Shown piece by piece: positions 7,120 through 12,991 of a stretch of DNA of 13,939 nucleotides. Position 1 is the first letter of the stretch; the number at the start of each line of letters is the position of its first letter. Source of the DNA: Dehalococcoidia bacterium (GTDB lineage: Bacteria; Chloroflexota; Dehalococcoidia; GIF9; UBA5629); the NCBI GenBank assembly GCA_028715025.1, contig JAQTLG010000008.1, forward strand, positions 1 through 13,939, in the 5' to 3' direction. A program made the position numbers and the translations under genes. The notes under the pieces were generated by a model. The model was not told where the DNA came from. It worked only from the letters and a program-made list of their open reading frames with translations, and did not search any database.

Positions 7120-9168
7120 ATGATATATAGAATTATCGCAACAATTCTCGCCCTTGCATTGATAACTCTGACTGCTGCGCCGTCCCTGGCGCAGGGCCTG
7201 TTACCTGATGGAGAAGAGGGAGGGGTGATCGGCGGTGGTGGAGTGGTCACTCCGACCATACCCCTGCTGGTCACGACCCAGAGTGCCACAAGCATAACAG
7301 GGACATCAGCCAATCTCAACGGGTATCTCCAATCGATGGGGCCCTACGGTGTCGTCGATGTATGGTTCGAGACTGAAGGCGGTGCAGAGATCTCGCACCA
7401 GTCCATGAGCTCACCGGGATTCTTCACAGCCTATCTGGGGCAGCTTGAGCCGGGTACGGTCTACAGGTACAGGGCAGTGGCCATGGCCCCCCTTCTGGGA
7501 GGGCAGAAGAGCCAGGGCTCGTTCGTAAGTTTCACGACTCAGCATACCGTGCCGCAGGCGCCGATAGAGGTCTCGACTTCTTCAGCATCCGATATAACGT
7601 CCGGTTCAGCAGTGTTACGCGGATACCTGTCAAGCATGGGGCCGTACGACAGCGTGACCGTATGGTTCCAGTGGGGCAACTCGACGGGTTACGGCAGCAC
7701 CACCGTTCAGCAGACCGTATATGCGCCGGGGCCTTTCAGCATGCAGATATCCGGCCTCAACCCCAACAGCATGTATTATTTCCGAGCCGCCGCCAAGCCA
7801 AACCTGGTTGGCGTATCGGCAGTCTATGGCAGCTCTCAAAGCTTCAGCACCCCCGGTGCGGCCAGCCTGGCAGTCAACACCGGCTCTGTATCCGGTGTTA
7901 CCAGCAGTTCCGCCACACTGGTGGGCTATCTCGAGTCACTGGGAGGATACCGCAATGCCTATGTCTGGTTCGAATGGGGTCCGACGACCGCTTACGGGCA
8001 GACCACATCTATGCAGACTATGTATTCACCCGGCACATTCAATTTCACCATCCAGGGGCTCAATCCCGGCACCATTTATCATTATCGCGCGCTGGCAATA
8101 CCCACGACGGCGGGCGGCATGACCGTCCACGGATTCGACAGCATGTTTACAACCACGGCTGCTCCGGGGGTCAAGGTCAGCACCAGTACCGCCACCAACG
8201 TCACTGCACAATCCGCCATACTGAATGGCTATCTGACCGCCACGGGAATGAGCAGTTACACATACGTATGGTTCGAGTACGGTACCGATACCACTTTCGG
8301 AAATACGACTCCGCACCAGACCATGAGCATGCCGGGCAGCTTCAGCAACAGCATCGTTCAATTACAGCCCGGGCTGACCTACTATTACCGGGCCGCCGCA
8401 TTCTCCAACGGGTATAACGTTTACGGGCAGTACAGCACATTCCAGACCACACCTTCATCGCCCGTGTCCCTGACGACCGGCGCAGCCAGCGGTCTCAGCA
8501 CGACGGGCGCCACGCTGAACGCTTACGTTAATTCGCTGGGAGGGCAGCGCTCGGTGCGGGTGTATTTCAATTTCGGCACGAGCGTGGATTTCGGCAATGT
8601 TACTGCGGCGCAAACCGTGACCTCACCGGGCACAGTCTCCTATCAGGTAATGGGGCTGGCCCCGGGCACAACCTACTATTTCCAGTCGGTCGCCCAAACG
8701 CCAGATAATCTCAAGGTTTACGGCTCCACCGAGATATTCAGCACCGTATCCAACTCCACCCTGGCTGTGGCCACCTACCCCGCTACTTCTATTACAGCTT
8801 CAAGCGCCATCCTCAACGGATACCTGCAGGATATCGGAAACACCTCGACGGCCCAGGTCTGGTTTGAATACGGCATCACAGCGGATTTCGGCAATACCAC
8901 CAGTATGCAGACGCTGAACCAGAGCAGCTCTTTCAGCTCGGTCGTTACGGGCCTGGCGCAGGGCAGGACATATTATTACCGCGCCGTGGCGCTCAACCCG
9001 ACCGGCGGCGGGCGCTCGGTAAACGGGGCTGTAAGCTCGTTCGTTACGCCGGGCAGCGGGCCAACACCTCCTCCTGCTCCAGGAGTACCAATCTTCATCT
9101 GGCTCATCATAGCCGGCTTTGTTATCGTCATCATCATCGTCATCATTCTGCTGACCAGCCGCCGCTAA
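7120..9168 (+). CDS. Secreted, membrane-anchored protein with six fibronectin-III-like repeats
   Basis: A 682-residue surface protein. A signal peptide (residues 1-24, cleavage likely after SLA) is followed by a Gly-rich linker (34-43). Six tandem FN3-like domains begin near residues 51, 151, 252, 353, 451 and 550. Each has the order A-x-L-x-G-Y-L, VWFEYG/WG, YG-x-TT-x-x-QT, a GF/GTF strand, GLxPGTxYYYRA and a closing SFxT. A Pro-rich linker (PTPPPAPG) leads to one C-terminal transmembrane helix (about 659-679) ending in SRR. That gives a type I topology: the repeats outside and a tiny cytosolic tail. There is no enzymatic domain, LPXTG or dockerin. Such proteins usually act as cell-surface spacers, adhesins or envelope scaffolds; which one is inference. 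It has its own promoter and terminator. Confidence 0.9.
   Translation: MIYRIIATILALALITLTAAPSLAQGLLPDGEEGGVIGGGGVVTPTIPLLVTTQSATSITGTSANLNGYLQSMGPYGVVDVWFETEGGAEISHQSMSSPGFFTAYLGQLEPGTVYRYRAVAMAPLLGGQKSQGSFVSFTTQHTVPQAPIEVSTSSASDITSGSAVLRGYLSSMGPYDSVTVWFQWGNSTGYGSTTVQQTVYAPGPFSMQISGLNPNSMYYFRAAAKPNLVGVSAVYGSSQSFSTPGAASLAVNTGSVSGVTSSSATLVGYLESLGGYRNAYVWFEWGPTTAYGQTTSMQTMYSPGTFNFTIQGLNPGTIYHYRALAIPTTAGGMTVHGFDSMFTTTAAPGVKVSTSTATNVTAQSAILNGYLTATGMSSYTYVWFEYGTDTTFGNTTPHQTMSMPGSFSNSIVQLQPGLTYYYRAAAFSNGYNVYGQYSTFQTTPSSPVSLTTGAASGLSTTGATLNAYVNSLGGQRSVRVYFNFGTSVDFGNVTAAQTVTSPGTVSYQVMGLAPGTTYYFQSVAQTPDNLKVYGSTEIFSTVSNSTLAVATYPATSITASSAILNGYLQDIGNTSTAQVWFEYGITADFGNTTSMQTLNQSSSFSSVVTGLAQGRTYYYRAVALNPTGGGRSVNGAVSSFVTPGSGPTPPPAPGVPIFIWLIIAGFVIVIIIVIILLTSRR
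7270..9048 (+). repeat. Six tandem FN3-like protein repeats (about 98-101 codons each)
   Basis: Repeat starts at nucleotides 7270, 7570, 7873, 8176, 8470 and 8767 give periods of 100, 101, 101, 98 and 99 codons. The copies are clearly homologous in protein but diverged in DNA, so the expansion looks old rather than a recent slippage array. Copy 1 is the most divergent (ETEGG in place of EWGxT, and no YGxTT strand). Confidence 0.85.
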
Positions 9169-9187
9169 GTTATATTCTGAAGTATTC

Positions 9188-9225
9188 AGACCCGGCGCAA
9201 ACTAAATTGCGCCGGGTCTTTTTTT
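9188..9225 (+). terminator. Intrinsic terminator after the FN3-repeat gene
   Basis: A perfect 13-bp GC-rich stem (9188-9200 paired with 9207-9219, core CCCGGCGC/GCGCCGGG) with a six-base loop ACTAAA runs into seven T residues (9219-9225). It starts 20 bases after the stop codon. Confidence 0.95.
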
Positions 9226-9247
9226 ACCGGAACATCACCCGCAAAGA

Positions 9248-9277
9248 TTACCGTACACGCACAGGCGATGATATAAT
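9248..9277 (+). promoter_or_regulatory. Extended -10 promoter for the HMGL-family synthase gene
   Basis: TGATATAAT (9269-9277) is a perfect extended -10 element (TG-n-TATAAT). A weak -35-like TTACCG (9248-9253) lies 18 bases upstream. It sits just after the terminator and 33 bases before the ATG at 9310, so this gene is likely its own transcription unit. Confidence 0.65.
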
Positions 9278-9309
9278 AGTAAAACTTATAACAGCAGGAT
9301 ACTCGGAAA

Positions 9310-10548
9310 ATGGGAAAGATATTCTTTATAGATGTGACCAACCGGGACGGCGTGCAGACCGCCAGGCTGAGCCTGTCCAAGCTGCAGAAGACCATGATCA
9401 ACATGTACCTGAACGATTTCGGGGTCTTCCAGTCGGAGTTCGGCTTTCCGACGACCAAACATGAGACCAACTACCTGCGCGCCAACCTCGAGTTGGCCGC
9501 CATGGGCGTGCTGAGGCCCATCCGGCTCAGCGGGTGGATCAGGGCAACCACTGAGGATGTTGAAAAGACTTTCGATATGGTACCTGAGATCGAGTATCTG
9601 AACCTGTCGATCTCGACTTCCCAGCAAATGATCCAGGGCAAATTCAAGGGCCGTAAATCCCGTGTGGACGTTCTGGAGCAGATGGCCGAAGCGGTCCAAA
9701 TGGCCAAAAAGCTGGGCGCCAAGGTGATAGGCGTCAATGCCGAGGACGCATCGCGTACCGACATCGATTTCCTGATCGAGTTTGCCGCAGAGGCCAAAGC
9801 GGCGGGTGGCGACAGGTTCCGCTACTGCGATACGCTCGGATACGATGACCCGTTTTCCATTTACGATAGCATCACAAAAATAGCCGATGCAACCGCTATG
9901 CCGGTGGAGATACACTGCCACGGCGACCTGGGTATGGCGGTTGCCAACTCCATCGCCGGGGCCAAAGCTGCCGTTGATGCGGGCCAGGACGCTTATATAA
10001 ACACGACCCTCAATGGCATAGGAGAGCGCGCCGGCAACGCGGACCTGCTCTCCTGTATCCTCGCCCTGCTCAAGTCCAAGGGTTTTGCTAATAAATACAA
10101 ACTGGGCAGGCCCATAAAGCTCAACCGCGCTTACAAACTGGCAAAGTACGCAAGCCTGGCCTTCGGCGTACCTATCCCGATCAGCCAGCCGGGAGTAGGA
10201 GAAAATGCGTTCGCCCACGCCTCGGGGATCCATGCCGACGGCGTGCTTAAGGACCCCGAGAACTATGAGCTTTATAATTTCGAAGAGCTCGGCAGGGGTG
10301 AGCCCGAACTGGTCGAGACCGGACGCATGATCTGCTCGGGTGAATATACAGGCATCTCCGGTTTCAGCCACATCATGGGCAAGATGGAGGTCTCATTTGC
10401 TAACGCCAGCGAGGCCCGCAAGATTCTCGAGCTCGTGCGCTATGCCAACGTCGAGGCGCAGGTCCCGCTCACAAAGGACGAACTGCATTTCATTGCCAAA
10501 TACCCCGCGATCATCAAACAGCTTTTGACGCTAATACCACTGGAGTAG
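9310..10548 (+). CDS. Homocitrate/Re-citrate/2-isopropylmalate synthase-family enzyme
   Basis: A 412-residue HMGL-like TIM-barrel enzyme of the family that condenses acetyl-CoA with a 2-oxoacid. The catalytic Arg-Asp is in DVTNRDGVQ (R12, metal ligand D13), a variant of the usual DTTLRDGEQ. The metal-binding His pair is H202/H204 in EIHCHGDLGMAVANS, and NTTLNGIGERAGNADL follows. Subdomain II supplies FAHASGIHADGVLKDP. The C-terminal LeuA-type regulatory domain is absent, so a plain 2-isopropylmalate synthase (usually over 500 residues) is unlikely. Candidates are homocitrate synthase, citramalate synthase, or the Re-face citrate synthase known from Clostridium kluyveri and Dehalococcoides. 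I lean to Re-citrate synthase from the N-terminal motif and the anaerobic setting, but this is inference. No nif, leu or lysine genes are adjacent. Confidence 0.85.
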   Translation: MGKIFFIDVTNRDGVQTARLSLSKLQKTMINMYLNDFGVFQSEFGFPTTKHETNYLRANLELAAMGVLRPIRLSGWIRATTEDVEKTFDMVPEIEYLNLSISTSQQMIQGKFKGRKSRVDVLEQMAEAVQMAKKLGAKVIGVNAEDASRTDIDFLIEFAAEAKAAGGDRFRYCDTLGYDDPFSIYDSITKIADATAMPVEIHCHGDLGMAVANSIAGAKAAVDAGQDAYINTTLNGIGERAGNADLLSCILALLKSKGFANKYKLGRPIKLNRAYKLAKYASLAFGVPIPISQPGVGENAFAHASGIHADGVLKDPENYELYNFEELGRGEPELVETGRMICSGEYTGISGFSHIMGKMEVSFANASEARKILELVRYANVEAQVPLTKDELHFIAKYPAIIKQLLTLIPLE

Positions 10549-10621
10549 CCTCCCCATCAGTCCATCAAAAATTTAATCCCCGCCACGCCGTGGTTCCTGT
10601 ATACCCGTGCTTAATAATTTG

Positions 10622-10639
10622 CTAACAATCTTCTGTTAG
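10622..10639. promoter_or_regulatory. Inverted repeat CTAACA-6-TGTTAG upstream of the response regulator gene
   Basis: A perfect 6-bp dyad (10622-10627 and 10634-10639, loop ATCTTC) lies about 12 bases upstream of the likely -35 of the response regulator gene. It could be an operator, for example for autoregulation, or a weak hairpin ending the synthase transcript, as four T residues follow it. The AT-rich stem makes the terminator reading poor. Confidence 0.4.
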
Positions 10640-10650
10640 TTTTCATTACG

Positions 10651-10680
10651 GTGGCACAGCCATAATAATTGATTTATAGT
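10651..10680 (+). promoter_or_regulatory. Putative promoter of the two-component system genes
   Basis: GTGGCA (10651-10656, four of six matches to TTGACA), an 18-base spacer and TATAGT (10675-10680, five of six) lie 16 bases before the response regulator ATG. It is a plausible but not strong match. The rest of the 148-base gap shows only a short CCACG-C-CGTGG dyad near 10580. Confidence 0.45.
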
Positions 10681-10696
10681 ATTTGCAGGTACTCAT

Positions 10697-11380
10697 ATGA
10701 GCGGCAAAAAAATTCTCGTCGTTGACGATGACGTCAAGACAGTTGCCCTGGTCAAGATGTATCTGGAGAGGGACGGCCATTCGGTACTGACAGCTTTCAA
10801 TGGTCCTGCGGCGTTGCGCATATTCAGGGAGCAGCAACCGCACCTTGTCCTGCTGGATGTCATGCTGCCCGGCCTTGACGGCGTCGAGATATGCCGCATA
10901 CTGAGGGCGGAATCCGATGTACCGATCATCATGCTGACTGCGAGAACGCGCGACGAAGATAAGATGACCGGCCTGGATACCGGGGCAGACGACTATGTAA
11001 CCAAGCCGTTCAGCCCTGGAGAGCTGGCTGCCAGGGTGCGCGCCGTCTTCAGGAGGCTGCCGACAGAACGGGGTCCGGCCGAAATAAAGTACGGCAGTTT
11101 TTACCTGAATTTCCCTAAAAGAGAAGTGCTCCTGAACGAGAAGAAACTCAGCCTGACATCGGTCGAATTTAAGATACTGGCCGCCTTCCTGCGCGAGCCC
11201 GGCCGGGTATTCGACCGTGTTGAAATCATAGATAAGGCTTTCGGGTATGACTTCGAGAGCTTTGATCGTGCCATCGACGTTCATATTCATAACCTGCGCC
11301 GAAAAATCGAGCCCGACCCAAAACGACCCAGATATATCAAGACAGTTTACGGGGCGGGATACAAATTATCAGAGGAGTGA
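10697..11380 (+). CDS. OmpR/PhoB-family response regulator
   Basis: A 227-residue DNA-binding response regulator. The receiver domain (residues 4-120) has the acidic pocket D10-D12, phosphoacceptor D54 in LVLLDVMLPG, switch T81 and K103 in DDYVTKPF, all intact. The C-terminal winged helix (about 130-227) shows LTSVEFKILAAFLREPGRVF, the recognition-helix region AIDVHIHNLRRKI, and the wing IKTVYGAGYKL. It is therefore a transcription factor activated by phosphorylation. ATG 10697 has a modest AGGT site six bases upstream. The histidine kinase TTG start follows its stop with a single base between, typical of coupled pairs. Likely targets are its own operon and the adjacent lipoprotein/efflux genes; this is inferred from context. 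Confidence 0.96.
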   Translation: MSGKKILVVDDDVKTVALVKMYLERDGHSVLTAFNGPAALRIFREQQPHLVLLDVMLPGLDGVEICRILRAESDVPIIMLTARTRDEDKMTGLDTGADDYVTKPFSPGELAARVRAVFRRLPTERGPAEIKYGSFYLNFPKREVLLNEKKLSLTSVEFKILAAFLREPGRVFDRVEIIDKAFGYDFESFDRAIDVHIHNLRRKIEPDPKRPRYIKTVYGAGYKLSEE

Positions 11381-11381
11381 C

Positions 11382-11864
11382 TTGAAGAACAGCCTGCAAT
11401 TCCGCTTACTGGTTGCTTTTACGGGCGTCATCCTGCTGACCATAGGCGCCGTGTTTTTCATGACATGGAGGGCCACAGTAGATCAGATTCAGGAATTGAG
11501 TTATCGTGTCGAGCGGATGGTCATAGACCGCATACAATCCCAGGTCACGGAATATTACCTGGAAAACAACAGCTGGGAGGGTGTGCAGCCGCTGGTCTCA
11601 AAAATCGGGGAGCAGTTCCGCCACCGGGTTATACTGGCGGATGCAGAAGGCAAGATAATAGCCGATTCATCGTCAGAGGCGTCCGACGAAAAATTGAACC
11701 TTGATAACTTTTCCAGCAAAACGTTGACTTCCTCACTGGAGCACCGGAATCCCGAGCCGGTCGGCCCCCCGACATCCCTGCCTCAGATCTCCATGCTTTT
11801 CGGACCGCGTGTGCCGCCCCCGGCTGATTCAGCGGAACCTGCCACAGTCGCCCATGGTAAATGA
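11382..11864 (+). CDS. Histidine kinase N-terminal fragment (TM1 and sensor region) ending at the in-frame TGA
   Basis: This is the part that would be made if the TGA is real: 160 residues from TTG 11382, with TM1 (FRLLVAFTGVILLTIGAVFF) and an extracytoplasmic region that contains a short strand motif RVILADAEGKIIADSS, as in sensor domains of PhoR/BaeS-like kinases. A Pro-rich stretch (VPPPADSAEP) precedes the stop. It has no kinase function alone and would be anchored in the membrane. Confidence 0.6.
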   Translation: MKNSLQFRLLVAFTGVILLTIGAVFFMTWRATVDQIQELSYRVERMVIDRIQSQVTEYYLENNSWEGVQPLVSKIGEQFRHRVILADAEGKIIADSSSEASDEKLNLDNFSSKTLTSSLEHRNPEPVGPPTSLPQISMLFGPRVPPPADSAEPATVAHGK

Positions 11865-11960
11865 CAAACGATTGGATTTTTATTTATACTACCGTTAAAT
11901 CAGTCTGAGATCGGGCTGGCGGCGCTTCAGCTTATATACAGCCAGCTGGGCAGCTACTTC

Positions 11961-12848
11961 TTGATCGGGGCATTTCTGGCGGTGATCGTCGCTTTCCTGA
12001 TCACCCTTTTCCTGTCGCGCCGTATCCTGTCACCCGTCAAAGAGCTGCGGTCGGCGGCACAGCGCCTGGGAAAGGGCGATTTTTCACAGCGTGTTGACAT
12101 CAGCGACAAAAGCGAAATAGGCGAACTGGCCTCCACTTTTAACTCCATGGCCGATAACCTGCAGCGCGACGAGCAGTTGCGGCAACACATGGTGTCGGAT
12201 ATCGCCCATGAACTGAGAAGTCCGCTCACCAATGTCAGGGGCTACCTCGAAGCAATAAACGACGGTGTTATGCAGCCGGATAAAGAAACCATATCCTCAA
12301 TATACGGCGAGACCATCCTGCTTTCCCGGCTGATAAACGACCTGCAGGAGCTGAGCCTGGCCGAGGCCGGCGAGCTGAAGCTCTCCCTGCAGCCCGAGGA
12401 CGTGTCAGAACTGGTGCGACTATCTGTAAACGCCATACAGGCCAAGGCTTCCGAAAAGGATATAAACCTGTCTCATGATATCCCTGCAGACCTCCCTCGC
12501 GTAAATATCGATTTTCTGCGCATCAAACAGGTGCTGCTCAACCTTCTGGAGAACGCTCTGGCCCATACACCCGGGGGCGGCCAGATAAATATCACGGCAA
12601 AACCGGACCACGGATTCGTCGAGATCAGTGTATCGGACAGCGGCGAAGGCATCCCGGCAAATGAGATAAACAATATCTTCGAGCGCTTTCACCGCGTCGA
12701 CAAATCCAGGTCGAGGTCGACCGGCGGCAGCGGACTGGGTTTGACCATCTCCAGATATATCATTGAGGAACACCAGGGTAAAATATGGGCCCGCAGCGAA
12801 CTGGGCAAAGGCAGTTGCTTCAGCTTCACGCTGCCGGTGGCACATTAA
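11961..12848 (+). CDS. Histidine kinase C-terminal fragment (TM2, HAMP, HisKA, HATPase)
   Basis: This is the longest open piece after the TGA that begins with a possible start codon (TTG 11961, inside TM2, with no ribosome site). It carries the whole signalling core: the HAMP linker, His at residue 83 of this fragment, and intact N, G1, F and G2 boxes. If it were made by reinitiation, the kinase would keep its catalytic parts but lose its sensor. I consider this start unlikely, because homology clearly continues upstream of it in the same frame. Confidence 0.6.
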   Translation: MIGAFLAVIVAFLITLFLSRRILSPVKELRSAAQRLGKGDFSQRVDISDKSEIGELASTFNSMADNLQRDEQLRQHMVSDIAHELRSPLTNVRGYLEAINDGVMQPDKETISSIYGETILLSRLINDLQELSLAEAGELKLSLQPEDVSELVRLSVNAIQAKASEKDINLSHDIPADLPRVNIDFLRIKQVLLNLLENALAHTPGGGQINITAKPDHGFVEISVSDSGEGIPANEINNIFERFHRVDKSRSRSTGGSGLGLTISRYIIEEHQGKIWARSELGKGSCFSFTLPVAH

Positions 12849-12939
12849 GCATTTCAGCGGATATATCGGGCTTAATTCTCAGCATTGAACGCGCCTGATC
12901 TAAATAAAATCTTAACATTTCGTTGGTACAGTTTATAAG

Positions 12940-12982
12940 TTGAAATCAAGAATTTGGTTTATAAATAATTAGCGTGTAAAAT
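12940..12982 (+). promoter_or_regulatory. Candidate overlapping promoters before the adaptor lipoprotein gene
   Basis: Two possible pairs are seen: TTGAAA (12940-12945)/18 bases/AATAAT (12964-12969), and TTGGTT (12954-12959)/17 bases/TAAAAT (12977-12982). The second would place the transcript start almost at the ATG (12992), giving a nearly leaderless message, which fits the weak ribosome site. The 143-base gap after the kinase gene is AT-rich and shows no terminator hairpin. Confidence 0.45.
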
Positions 12983-12991
12983 CTTACAGAT

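Larger units (their letters stand above)
11382..12848 (+). pseudogene. Sensor histidine kinase gene interrupted by an in-frame TGA
   Basis: Read in one frame, 11382-12848 encodes a complete membrane histidine kinase of 488 codons except for a TGA at codon 161 (11862-11864). Order: TM1 (about 8-28), extracytoplasmic sensor region, TM2 (about 191-212), HAMP (213-265), H-box HELRSPLTN with phospho-His276, N-box LLNLLENALAHTP, G1 VSDSGEGIP, F-box IFERFHRVDKSRSR, G2 GGSGLGLTISRY. The 32 codons after the TGA, without any start codon, read QTIGFLFILPLNQSEIG and on into TM2. That is the expected end of a periplasmic sensor domain, so no frameshift is needed. One base change (e.g. CGA, AGA, GGA or TGG to TGA) explains it. 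TGA is the normal stop of neighbouring genes, so recoding is unlikely. It is either a true nonsense mutation or a sequencing/assembly error. The start is TTG 11382 with GAGGAG four bases upstream. Confidence 0.75.

Noticed and set aside
9286..10371. A 361-codon open frame on the minus strand opposite the HMGL-family synthase
   Set aside because: The plus strand encodes clear catalytic motifs over the same span. The antisense protein shows no domain, and it also crosses the synthase promoter.
11862..11864. TGA as a selenocysteine or reassigned tryptophan codon
   Set aside because: TGA ends several neighbouring genes, histidine kinases are not known selenoproteins, and I saw no convincing hairpin directly downstream.
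11854..11910. A frameshift instead of a nonsense codon as the cause of the kinase interruption
   Set aside because: The other two frames around the TGA reach stops within about 15 codons and give no kinase-like sequence, while the original frame resumes sensible coding immediately.
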